Assembly: GCA_024220505.1 (NCBI GenBank)
Contig: JAKZZE010000006.1
Location: 1,488,001-1,552,000, forward strand
DNA length: 64,000 nt
Reading direction: 5' to 3'
Origin: Rhizopus arrhizus
Taxonomy: Eukaryota; Mucoromycota; Mucoromycetes; Mucorales; Rhizopodaceae
The position numbers and the translations under genes were made by a program. Numbering within the stretch: the stretch's first letter is position 1; each line of letters opens with the position of its first letter. Under the pieces are notes generated by a model. The model was given only the letters and a program-made list of their open reading frames with translations, searched no databases and was not told the DNA's origin. This document shows positions 35,440 through 45,398 of this stretch, one piece after another.

Positions 35440-36814
35440 TTTGAAGAATTTAGTATTTTGTAAAGAAATAAAGAAGGAAAAAAAAAAATGCGCCTGATAA
35501 AAAACGAGTAGTAAATTTGCAAAAACAGTCGGTGCTTAAACAATGAAATAAGGCAGTAAAACAACTTCTTTTTTTTTTCCCTTGTTTTGTTTCATGGAAT
35601 ACTCTAGATGCCAAAGGCACAAAACAAAAAAAAAGGAAAGCTCAAGCACTGGTCAAATGTAAGCTTATAAAAAAGTAATAACAACCAAGTCTAATGTCGG
35701 TTTCTTTTTTTTTTTTTTTTACATTAGGAATTCCTAATGGGACACATTCGGATGACGAACATGAGCCACATGAGCAAAGTTGTTCGTTTTAACACGATAA
35801 AACTATAAGAATATCAAACTTATATTGTTGCTTGTTGTTGAAAAGCCCTTTTTGATAAAGGAAGTTGGCAATGTTAACATCTCTAATGGCTAATGGCTAA
35901 TGGCAAATTACACCCATGTGCAAACATAAAGTAAGTAATGAACTAATATAAGCTTAAAAACATATATTCTATTATGTTATCTGTCATAAAAAATAATAAA
36001 GCACTTTATTTACTTGAAAAACAAAAAACTGTGCATGTATCTATTAATTATCATTGCCTTGTAACAAGATGTTAACAAAGCTTCTTTTTTTTTTATTCTT
36101 TTTAGAATATACACGTATTTTTTTGTTATAATGTAAAAGCATTTGTATTTTTATAAAACATGTTTACTGTTACGTTATTGTTTTCATTTGAATAAGTAAC
36201 ATTTTATTGCTATGCTCTTTTTTTTTTTTTTTTTTTTTTTCACTAGGTCTTTTTTTTTTTAACTTTGTCTTTTTTTTTTTTACTTTTAATTTTTCAGCTT
36301 CTTTTTTTTTCCCAAACGCAACTATTTTGTTACATTCTGTTACACGTTTCTAATGAGCTAAGCTAAAAAGCACAGACTGCCTTCCTAATATGTATTCTTC
36401 TGATCAAAATAATCACAATGTGTTTTTGTTTTCCGCATTTTGCCCTCAAAAATAAAAAAAAGAAGATATCGGTCTTTCAACGATAGAGGAGAACAAGCTT
36501 TCCAAAAAAAGATCATCTGTAAAAAAAAAGACATTTTTTTAAAACGTGAATAACTTTATGAATATTTACCTTACAATGAAAAAAATAACATTACTTAATT
36601 TCTTTATTTTTTTCGCATCTAAATCATTTTTCATATTTCGAAAATGACCAATACAGCAAGATATATTGTTTTTTTAAAAAAAAACTTTAAAATCTGTGGA
36701 CCTATGACTGTCACCGATATCAGAATTCTACGTCAAAGGCGCAACATTATTTGCAGTGTCGGCTTTCCAAAAAAGAGACGAATTTACCTTTTGAACCAAA
36801 AGCGAAAGAAAAGT

Positions 36815-36888
36815 GGTCCCGTGGCGTAGTTGGTTATCGCGTCGCCTTTACACGGCGAAGGTCTTCGGTTCGAACCCGGACAGGATCA
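36815..36888 (+). tRNA. tRNA-Val (anticodon TAC)
   Basis: 74 nt fold as a cloverleaf: acceptor GGTCCCG with CAGGATC (one C-A mismatch and one G-T pair), D arm GGC...GTT-GG, anticodon stem TCGCC/GGCGA around loop TTTACAC (anticodon TAC), T arm TTCGG/CCGGA around TTCGAAC, discriminator A. No intron, and CCA not encoded, as in eukaryotes. Only TTT follows at once; a TTTT occurs about 40 nt downstream. The acceptor mismatch leaves some doubt about function. The LINE insertion duplicated its first 15 nt and left this copy whole. Confidence 0.85.
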
Positions 36889-37069
36889 CATTTCGGCTGT
36901 CATACTGTTGTGACGCAGTTGGTGTAACTTTTGCGGAAGGAGGGACTCAGTCCTAGGAGGGACTCAGTCGTAGGAGGGACATCAGTCCCTGAAGATAAAC
37001 AAAAAAAGTTCAAAAATAGAAAAACACAAAAAAAATGACAATTATATTGTAACCAAGAAGAAAGTAACA
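36889..37069 (+). other. tRNA downstream region with a triple short repeat
   Basis: No gene. Three imperfect direct repeats of about 17 bp start ggagggac (about 36938-36990: aggagggactcagtc twice, then a variant). Could be the body of a tRNA-derived SINE or plain flank; one copy cannot decide. Confidence 0.4.
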
Positions 37070-37247
37070 ATGTAACACCCGATCAAGCCGAAAATTTTCA
37101 AAATAGCGACTTTAGTCGCTAGATCGAAAATTGTCGGTCAAATGAAAACTTTCATTTTTGTGAAAAAGGTCAAAAGCACAAACAAAGAAACAATATAAAT
37201 ACCTTCTCTTGTTGAAGTCAATTCAATTCAGTTTTTTCAATAAATAA
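37070..37247 (+). mobile_element. LTR fragment cut by R1
   Basis: Starts TGTAACACCCGATC, sharing the TGTAACAC start of the R1 and R0 LTRs, and contains tataaata near its end. R1 begins at 37248, so this is probably the left piece of an older LTR into which R1 inserted. Confidence 0.5.
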
Positions 37248-37830
37248 TGTAACACACACAATGGGAAAATATTAAAAAATTGTACCACAAGAATTGAATG
37301 AATACAGACAACTGTATGAATACAGACAGTGTCTGAATTCAGATGGCTATGTAGATTCATACAAAAATTTTCCACACTAAAAACCAAAAACAACAGATAA
37401 TCAGAAAACTCAAAAACATATAAATACCTCGACATTTTAACAGCAATCAAGACTTACTTACTTACTTTTGAACTTACTTTTATTTTACTTTACTTGTTGA
37501 TTATTTTAATAAATATCATACAAAGTAAATCTCTTTTGTTTTTCTTTTATTTTACTTAACATCAAGAACAAGAAGTCCCTTGAAGTATATACACTTCATT
37601 GTAAATCCTTTTTATTTTATTTTACCTTTATTTTACCTTTTTATTTTTACTTTACTCAAAACAGTTTGATCTACTTATAAGATCTGGTGGTCACTTTACT
37701 CAAGCAACTCATATTCAAATCATTACCCTTTTTGGAATCAAATCCTACCTAAACCTTTGATCTTATATCAAGACTCTCTTAAATCAAACCTATTTAACAC
37801 TATATAAACCATATAAACTCCAATCCCACA
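37248..37830 (+). repeat. R1 5' LTR
   Basis: 583 bp. Contains a tataaata box near 37419 and, at 37665-37695, a GATCT/AGATC hairpin followed by TGGTGGTCACT, an 11-nt copy of the start of the primer-binding site. Confidence 0.9.
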
Positions 37831-37832
37831 TT

Positions 37833-37850
37833 TGGTGGTCACTACGAGGG
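37833..37850 (+). promoter_or_regulatory. R1 primer-binding site
   Basis: TGGTGGTCACTACGAGGG, 2 nt after the LTR. TGG would pair with the CCA end of a tRNA whose acceptor 3' strand reads AGTGACC. I cannot name that tRNA. Confidence 0.7.
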
Positions 37851-37957
37851 AAAATCAATTAAAAACAGCAAATAAATCAACAAACTACAGAAAACTTCAA
37901 AAAAAAAAAATTATATTCAAAATCGATTCTACAATTTCAGAACACTTATTAGCAACA

Positions 37958-39289
37958 ATGAATACAGCAGGACAAAACGCGTTGGCCTCAGTCAGCAACC
38001 AAGGATATCGTCCCAGACTAATTGAATTCCATGGTTATGAAGGAGAAGATTTTCGACATTTCTTGGAGATACTAGAATCTTTCCTCGCTATCAGTAATAC
38101 ACATAATGATTCGCGCAAACTTGTTATTCTCAAGTCCCAATTACGACGTGCAGCAAAAATATATTACGAAAATGTTATACTCAAGGAAAATACAGAACTC
38201 ACATATGATATGGCTATTGAAAAGCTGAAAGAACATTATATCACCCCTGAACTAATACAAAGCTATGAATTAGAATTCAATGAGATGTATCAAGGTGATC
38301 AAGAACACCCTCAGATTTTCTTGGCTAGACTACGAGAAGCCGCCGACCTGGCCAATATTACTAGCGAAGAGGTAGTTCAAAGTCGATTCCGTGCTGGATT
38401 ATTGCGGGAAATCAAACAGTTCTGTATCCAATGTAGTTCAAAGACATTCCAGGATTGGATTAACCATGCTGAAGGATGGTGGAATGCAAATAGACCACGA
38501 AAAATCGCAATGGTTGATAATCCATTTATTCCTCGCAATATTAACAATGCTTTAATTTATCACGACGATAATGCTTATCATGGTCATCATAATATTAACA
38601 ACCACAACATTGAATTGATAGACACTGAAGAAAGACCAACACAATTTATCACAATTAATGATGTCCGGTCTCATCATAAAACAAGACAACCATACATCGT
38701 ACCTAATCAATTAAGTACTATGGATATAATTGGACAACCTAATGATTCAAAGTACTATGCTTATCATACTACTAGTAATAACCATAATAATCCTATGCAA
38801 CCCAACAATCAGCAGGACCTTTTTGGAATGATACAACAGGCCATACGAAATGAGCTTTCTGGTCAAGGATACCACAGTAGTCAAAATAGATTCAACAATC
38901 GCAACAATAGGAATAATTATCGGAACAATGATGGTAATAATGGATACAACAACAATAATGGATACAACAACAGTAATGAATACAACAACAGTAATAGATA
39001 CAACAATAGTAATGGATACAACAACGGAAGATATAACAACAGTAATGGATATAATAATAATAATGGATACAATAGCAATGGCGGATATAATAACAGTGGG
39101 TATAACAACGGATATAATAGCTTCAACAATCGCAATAGTTACAATAGTAGTGGACACAACCAAAGCAGAAACAACGGTGATTACAACAATAGATCAGAGT
39201 ATAACCGCAAGGAGTCAAATAGCAACTACAATAATCAACCCTTTACATATCAACATGAACAACAACAAAGCCAACCGGCAAAAAACTGA
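37958..39289 (+). CDS. R1 Gag
   Basis: 443 residues from the first ATG (MNTAGQNALASV); the open frame upstream crosses the primer-binding site and is not likely to be translated. Residues 15-210 form a retrotransposon Gag core (RPRLIEFHGYEGEDFRHFLEILESF, HPQIFLARLREAADLANI, RFRAGLLREIKQFC, HAEGWWNANRPRKIAM). The last 110 residues are an Asn/Tyr/Gly-rich low-complexity tail of NNGYNNSN-type repeats. No intact CCHC zinc knuckle is visible; the basic Asn-rich tail may replace it as RNA binder. The gene ends AAAAAAC TGA, a -1 slippery sequence directly before the stop. The R0 gag at 45399 is closely related but lacks the tail. Confidence 0.85.
   Translation: MNTAGQNALASVSNQGYRPRLIEFHGYEGEDFRHFLEILESFLAISNTHNDSRKLVILKSQLRRAAKIYYENVILKENTELTYDMAIEKLKEHYITPELIQSYELEFNEMYQGDQEHPQIFLARLREAADLANITSEEVVQSRFRAGLLREIKQFCIQCSSKTFQDWINHAEGWWNANRPRKIAMVDNPFIPRNINNALIYHDDNAYHGHHNINNHNIELIDTEERPTQFITINDVRSHHKTRQPYIVPNQLSTMDIIGQPNDSKYYAYHTTSNNHNNPMQPNNQQDLFGMIQQAIRNELSGQGYHSSQNRFNNRNNRNNYRNNDGNNGYNNNNGYNNSNEYNNSNRYNNSNGYNNGRYNNSNGYNNNNGYNSNGGYNNSGYNNGYNSFNNRNSYNSSGHNQSRNNGDYNNRSEYNRKESNSNYNNQPFTYQHEQQQSQPAKN
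38935..39195 (+). repeat. Asn-codon microsatellite region in R1 gag
   Basis: Repeats of aacaacagtaatggatac type encode NNSNGY units. The minus-strand open frames here are shadows. Confidence 0.8.
39280..39286 (+). promoter_or_regulatory. Predicted -1 ribosomal frameshift site (A AAA AAC)
   Basis: In the gag frame this heptamer reads gcA AAA AAC followed at once by TGA (39287-39289). The pol frame is -1 relative to gag and is open from 39259, so a slip here fuses Gag to Pol. It matches the X XXY YYZ rule. Confidence 0.82.
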
Positions 39290-42200
39290 ATGGGTCGGTT
39301 GTTTATAAAGAAAACAATGGTCAATCGGACACCCAAAATATAAAAAAATCCATTAACAAACAACAACAACAATCAACACAACAATCAACACAACAATTAA
39401 ACGCTATATTAACCCAAAATGAAGAGGAATATACTGACAAAGAGCTATACTCGGCTATCAGACCAGAAAAGCCTCCTGAAGTCAGAAGAGGAGTACCTTA
39501 TACGAAATCCAAACTTCCAAATCAAAAGAAACCAGCAAAAGAATCAACCACAAATAGGAAAGTCATCACACGAAGTCATCTTGAAGAAATCAAACCGACA
39601 ACCAACAGTCAAATGACCGCAACACATAATGTAGAAATGGATACGGACCTACCAATTGAACCTATTAGAAGGAGGACACCGAAAAAGAGAACACAGCCTG
39701 ACGTTTCTTATGACATAGTAACAGACGTGCTAGATAAACCTGCAAACATATCTGTACGAGATCTGATTTCTTCTACACCCAGATATCGAAGAGAATTAAT
39801 TGGAGCATGTAGACCCAAAAGAATGACTACTAAAACAAATGAAACTCAACAGACAATGGCTATAATGGAAGATGAAGACATAAACACTACGGCTGTATAT
39901 TCTAAAACAAGCATTGGTGATCATAATGTTAAAACTTTGATTGACTGTGGAGCAGCAAAAACATGTATGTCAAAAGCATTAGCCGATGCATTAAAATTAA
40001 AAATCGACGCACCTTCAGAAAGTATATTTACCTTAGGAAACGGAACCAAACAACCTGCATTAGGAATTATATATGATGTGCCAATAGAAGTTAAAGAAAA
40101 TATAGTCATACCTTGCAATGTAGAAGTATTACCTTCATGTCCTTCACATTTTATAATCGGAAATAACTGGTTGAATCGAGCCAAAGCAAAGATAGACTTT
40201 AACAGTAGTACGCTGAAGGTGGCTTACAAAGATCAAAAGGCTGAATTACCAATAACATTCTTGCGAAAAAAAGAAAGAGTACCAAAGATGGTCACCTACA
40301 CCCAAAGCTATCAAAATCCTATTAGTTTAACCAATTCTTCACCTAAAAGAGTGCATTTTGAAGACGACACAACAGATGTATACTCAGAAGAGTTATCCAC
40401 CTCTGAAGAAAACTTTGACGAGGATTACTCGGCAGAAGACGAATCATCAGAAGAAGAACATGAGAAAAATAGCTCTGATACATTGTTAGTGCTAGAACAA
40501 GATAAGGAACAAAAAATAGAGGTGTTAGTTGAAGAAACCGAAAAGATAATTCGCGCACCCAAAGAAGGAATGATAATCAAAGCACATACTTCAAGCACAT
40601 TCTATATAGATAGATCACCCAAAGATCACAGGAAATTCACCTACAATTTTGAAATTATAAACAAGAAAGTCTTAGAGGCGACAGGATATTTCGACATGAA
40701 TTCAAATATCATAATTAACAAAAGAAATATTGAAGTACATTTATACAATCGATCCGAACTTGATATACATTTACAACCGTATGAAGAAATAGGAAGAATA
40801 GAAGAATACAATTTGGAAAATGAAGAAATGATACAAGCCTATCAACTCAATAGAAACCATGATCTGTTTGTACTAGAAGAGACACATTCAAACGATGAAG
40901 ATGATGATGAAGTAATTGATTCAGAAGAATACGCTAAATTAGAAGTTGGAAAAATAGAGAAGAAAATCGAAAAGAAATTACGAAAGCTCATACATAAATA
41001 TAAAGATATATTTGATTGGAATAATGATACCATTGGATGTACGCCACTAATACAACATAAAATAACCATAGAAGAGAATACACCACCTATTAGTCACAGG
41101 CCTTATCGGCTCAGTCCTATTGAATCAGACTATCTTCAAAAAGAATTGGAGAAATATTGTAAGTTAGGAGTAATAGCACCCTCAAACAGTCCGTGGGCAG
41201 CACCCGTAATCTTAGTCAAGAAAAAAAATGGAGAATACCGTATGGTTATTGACTATCGAAAACTGAACGCGGTGACAAAAAAAGATTCGTATCCCCTACC
41301 AAGGATTGATGACTTGCTAGATACTCTGGGAAAGGCAAAAGTATTTTCTGCTTTAGACATGAGGGCCGGTTTTCATCAAATACCAATGGAAGAGAATAGC
41401 AAAGAACTCACGGCATTTACTACAAAATATGGTGTCTACAGTTACAACACTTTGCCTATGGGGTTAGTTAATTCGCCTCCTACATTTCAACGCCTCATAG
41501 ACCTTTGCTTCAGATCCTTGATAAACAAATGTCTAGTTGCCTATATTGACGATTTGAATGTATACTCTCACAACATACATGAACATCTCATACATATCGA
41601 ACAAGTTTTTAACTGTATCCAAATTGCCAACTTAAAGTTGAATCCAGAGAAATGCTTCTTTTTTAAGGATCACCTGAAATTTCTCGGGTATATTGTTACA
41701 AGCACTGGAATACAGACAGACCCAAGCAAGATAGAAAAAATACAAAACTATCCTGTGCCAAAAACTCTCACGCAAATAAGGGGATTTCTTGGACTAGCGT
41801 CATACTATCGGCGATTTATCAAAAACTTTGCAGCAATCGCACGTCCTTTACATGATCAAACAAAAACCTCAAAAAAGGTATCATGGACTAACAAGACCAC
41901 TGAATCTTTTGAATTACTCAAAAAAACTGTTGACACAAGCACCGGTATTAGCAAGGCCCGACTTTAATCGTGACTTTATCTTGGTGACTGACGCATCTAG
42001 AAATGGTCTTGGATGTATCTTGACACAACTGGACGATAATGGGCATGAGCATCCAATCATATATGCAAGTAGAAGCTTAAAATCTAGTGAGATAAACTAT
42101 GGAGTCTCGAAGCTAGAATGTTTAGCTGTGATCTGGGCAGTAAAGAAATTCAGACCATATCTCTTGGGAAAAAGATTTAAAATTATAACAGATCATTCGG

Positions 42201-42346
42201 CCTTAAAAGGTTTACTTAATACAACAAATCCGACTGGCATCATAGCAAGATGGATTACCATTTTATCAGAATACGAATACGAAATCAAATACCGTCCTGG
42301 ACGAGTCAATGAAAGCGCTGATTTTCTATCAAGGCTAGGATATTAG
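39286..42346 (+). pseudogene. R1 Pol: protease, reverse transcriptase, RNase H (one frameshift)
   Basis: Open in the -1 frame from the slippery site to 41967, then in the next frame to 42346. Aspartic protease motif LIDCGAAKT (near 39940); reverse transcriptase with FSALDMRAGFHQIP, LPMGLVNSPPTF and catalytic YIDDL (near 41540); RNase H with LVTDASRNG, LEC and TDHSALKG. The break is an A7 run (41920-41926); one A too many fits the alignment with R2. Ends SRLGY followed by a stop, immediately after RNase H. No integrase zinc finger or DDE core follows. A glutamate-rich acidic linker lies between protease and reverse transcriptase. Ty3/gypsy type by similarity to R2; probably dead because of the shift, unless that run also slips. 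Confidence 0.85.
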
Positions 42347-42620
42347 ACACAAAAAAATTCTACCATTAAGAAAAAAAAAAAAAAAAATATTATACTACAA
42401 GGCGGCTGGGAGGGGTAGTTGAAACAAAATTGTAACAAAATCTTCAAAAACAGAATCAAATCAAAAAAAAAAATCTGAATTCACACAATATCATGCAACC
42501 ACAAAACATCATCAAACGTAATACAAAAATGGAAAAAGAAAAAATACAGATGATGTCTGAGGAAAACTTGATCAAAGACCAAAGACGTTCGAGGACGAAC
42601 TTTCTCTCCCCAGGGGCATC
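42347..42620 (+). other. R1 3' non-coding region
   Basis: 274 bp with a long A tract and a purine-rich stretch ctgggaggggtag (about 42405-42418) that resembles a polypurine tract but lies 200 bp before the LTR. The LTR itself is preceded by ccaggggcatc. No ORF of note. Confidence 0.6.
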
Positions 42621-43203
42621 TGTAACACACACAATGGGAAAATATTAAAAAATTGTACCACAAGAATTGAATGAATACAGACAACTGTATGAATACAGAC
42701 AGTGTCTGAATTCAGATGGCTATGTAGATTCATACAAAAATTTTCCACACTAAAAACCAAAAACAACAGATAATCAGAAAACTCAAAAACATATAAATAC
42801 CTCGACATTTTAACAGCAATCAAGACTTACTTACTTACTTTTGAACTTACTTTTATTTTACTTTACTTGTTGATTATTTTAATAAATATCATACAAAGTA
42901 AATCTCTTTTGTTTTTCTTTTATTTTACTTAACATCAAGAACAAGAAGTCCCTTGAAGTATATACACTTCATTGTAAATCCTTTTTATTTTATTTTACCT
43001 TTATTTTACCTTTTTATTTTTACTTTACTCAAAACAGTTTGATCTACTTATAAGATCTGGTGGTCACTTTACTCAAGCAACTCATATTCAAATCATTACC
43101 CTTTTTGGAATCAAATCCTACCTAAACCTTTGATCTTATATCAAGACTCTCTTAAATCAAACCTATTTAACACTATAAAAATCTTACAAACTCCAATCTC
43201 ACA
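42621..43203 (+). repeat. R1 3' LTR
   Basis: 583 bp, same length and near-identical sequence as the 5' LTR, including the hairpin and TGGTGGTCACT at 43054-43068. Confidence 0.9.
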
Positions 43204-44169
43204 ATAACTCAAGTTCAATTCTTTTTATCTTTTCATTTACACAAACAGGCAATCTTTAGTTATAAAAGTCCCTGTTCCCTTTATTTTTATCTTTATCTTT
43301 TATCTTATATTTGATCTTACTTAAAAGATCTGGTGGTCACATCAAGCAACTAAACTTGTAAAAACTCAAGAAAACTCTCTTTATTAATAACAACCTTTAC
43401 TACTCCAAGAAAAATAACAATATAAATATCCATTTATCCTTTTACCTTTTGATTTAACTGACTTTTGATATAACTCACTTTTGATATATTTTAACATAAA
43501 TAAAAAGAATATCTTCAAGGATCTACCTTTAAAATCTTTCTGATCCCTTACATATACATCAAGTCAAGTCCTTTGAAGTCAAATTATCTTCATCGTATCA
43601 ATTTTATATTCTCTTATCAAGAAACTCTTTATTACTTTTTACTGTTTGATCTACAATACAAGATCTGGTGGTCACTTACTACAAGCAAACCAAATTTATC
43701 AACATAAACACAAGCTTTTGATCTCAAATTCTTTTACACTTTAAAGAAAAGTCAAATTATTTCTAAACCCAAGGCCATTCAACAAACGAAACAATACCTA
43801 TCACAAGAAAAATTACAATACCTTTTGTTCCACTGTCGTATATTTTATTCTCATTTTGGATAGTGTTACAAATATTCCTTTTTTGATACTTCTACCTACA
43901 GTTGTCATCCGCAGTATAGTCGCAGCATAGTCGCAGCAATGTCGCAGTACTTTCAATATTAACATTATAACAATATATAACAACATCACCACCGCAGCAA
44001 ATGTAAAATAGTATAAATAGACATTATCTTTATTAAATAAAATCAATCAATCTTTTACTACTTAATAAGTTCTCGGTACCTTTGTTAATTACTATAAAAA
44101 GACTATTCGTGATCAAACACGACACCACTGTCATACTTTTCATTCTAAATTTGGTATGCTACATTGTAC
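43204..44169 (+). other. LTR-derived non-coding sequence
   Basis: No gene. It holds two more hairpin-plus-TGGTGGTCAC motifs (43327 and 43662), tataaata boxes (about 44013) and caa-rich stretches, so it is made of older, overlapping LTR and leader pieces. I could not set clean LTR borders. It is probably the right part of the LTR cut by R1, plus further insertions. Confidence 0.5.
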
Positions 44170-44693
44170 TGTAACACATTAACCAACTTTTTGAACGAAC
44201 AAAAGGAACGATCTTTTGGTACGATCTTTTCAAACGATCCAAAAGTTAATATTGCCAATCAAATCTGACCAAACATTAACCCACCAAACAGTATAAATAC
44301 TGAGGATTTATTCCTCAATATATAAAAACTTCACTTCGATCTTTGCACTTTAAAACTTTTACTTACAAAATCTACAACTTTATTTACTTTGTTTTTCTTT
44401 GAATAAATTTATCAATTATCCTTTTAAAAAGCTATTTTGATATTCTATTATAATTACAAAGTCAAGTCCCTTGAAGCTAACTATCTTCATTGTATCCCTT
44501 TTTATTTTATTTTTACTTTAAACAAACCTTTTTACGAATCAAAACAAGATTGATCTACTTTACAAGATCTGGTGGTCACTATATCAAGCGAATCAAGCCA
44601 AATCTAACTCACAAAAAGTCAACTCTTATATCAATTATAACTCAAATCTCTGCTTATTTAAACCTTAACCCAATAAACCCAAACAAAATTACA
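44170..44693 (+). mobile_element. R0 5' LTR
   Basis: 524 bp from TGTAACACATTAACC to AAAATTACA, followed 2 nt later by the primer-binding site TGGTGGTCACTAC at 44696. Same family as R1 by ends, hairpin motif (44566) and primer-binding site. It belongs to the truncated gag at 45399. Confidence 0.72.
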
Positions 44694-44708
44694 TTTGGTG
44701 GTCACTAC

Positions 44709-45288
44709 TGTTGTAGAACAGCGTCTGATCATAACGGACATTGAATAATCACAACTAAAAGAAGTATATTAAAATTGATAAAAGATAATAATTTAAATCT
44801 TTATCAAATAAAATATATTCTTCTTCTTTTTATATAAAACTATCACTATTAGATTCATTCTATAAAGTAAACATGAACAATAAATAAGTCATGACCTTTA
44901 CTATTCATCAATTCTGTAAATGAATAATAATGGATCAGGTACCTAGTCAACTTTGATCTGACTGGAGGCATTTCATATAAATATATCTTTCCTTTCAATG
45001 AAGACGAGACAATTCTCCCAGATCAGTTAAAGAACAATAAGATCTATAAAAACAACGAATTAAAAATTTTCATAATCGACTCAGTGATCATTCTTCAATC
45101 AAACATGTCAATTATTGGATCTACGCTCATAACTACTCATTTACCCGGCAACTAATAGAAGAATATAAATAGTAGACTTTGTAATGATTTCTTTTTAACA
45201 ATTAAGATTGTCTTAAATAAAGTTCAGTCTCAAAAAGTATTCTTTGGTTTTGATCGCTACCTTTACATTACTTTACCAGAACATAACA
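44709..45288 (+). mobile_element. Solo LTR S2 inside the R0 primer-binding site
   Basis: 580 bp, TGTTGTAGAACAG to AACATAACA, flanked by ACTAC on both sides (44704-44708, 45289-45293). Contains tataaatag and aataaag in plus orientation. The duplication lies within the primer-binding site, splitting TGGTGGTC from GAGGG. Confidence 0.9.
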
Positions 45289-45398
45289 ACTACGAGGGCA
45301 CAAAATCAAAAAAAAAAAAATACGAAGAAATCAATCAAACCAATCAAAAGAACTTACTCAAAATCGAATCAACAATATCAAAACATTTACTGGCAAAA

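Larger units (their letters stand above)
28985..36758 (+). mobile_element. Element A3: apparently complete CACTA-like element
   Basis: 7774 bp, CACTGCAAATAAT at 28985 and ATTATTTGCAGTG ending at 36758, with TCG on both sides (28982-28984 and 36759-36761). It holds the four-exon accessory gene (31099-32378, plus) and an uninterrupted transposase gene (32568-35439, minus). A solo LTR (30647-31051) is the only later insertion. The best candidate in the window for an autonomous source of A1, A2 and possibly the B elements. It is inserted in the LINE 5' leader. Alternative placement within CMC (for example the Plavaka group of fungi) cannot be settled by eye. Confidence 0.93.
24029..36807 (-). mobile_element. 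LINE inserted in a tRNA-Val gene, with A3 nested in its leader
   Basis: Minus strand. The 3' end (tail with eight A residues then TCTTCGT) is at 24029. Flanking it is a 22-nt duplication (24007-24028 and 36808-36829) with one mismatch; its identical core is TGGTCCCGTGGCGTAG, the first 15 nt of the tRNA plus the preceding T. The 5' leader is split by A3: 28843-28981 on one side, 36762-36807 on the other. Without A3 the LINE is about 5 kb. ORF1 and ORF2 are both open. Their codons are visibly more GC-rich than the surrounding elements, so it may be a young insertion. Endonuclease type (APE) and poly(A)-like end are as in other LINEs. Confidence 0.75.
37248..43203 (+). mobile_element. R1: Ty3/gypsy-like element with paired 583-bp LTRs, no integrase
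   Basis: 5' LTR 37248-37830 and 3' LTR 42621-43203, both exactly 583 bp, TGTAACAC start and CACA end, nearly identical by eye. ATAA flanks both sides (a weak 4-bp duplication in A-rich sequence). Primer-binding site TGGTGGTCACTACGAGGG starts 2 nt after the 5' LTR. Order: gag, slippery heptamer, protease, reverse transcriptase, RNase H, then 274 bp of non-coding sequence to the 3' LTR. No integrase fits in that space. Similar LTRs imply recent insertion, so integrase may have been supplied in trans or lost afterwards. Confidence 0.88.

Noticed and set aside
37832..37957. An earlier start for R1 Gag
   Set aside because: No ATG there; the frame begins in the primer-binding site. The first ATG is 37958.
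38747..39163. Minus-strand frame of Val/Ile repeats
   Set aside because: Shadow of the Asn-rich repeat in R1 gag.
43813..44046. 77-codon minus-strand frame
   Set aside because: Lies within LTR-derived sequence with no similarity to a known protein and no counterpart in related LTRs.
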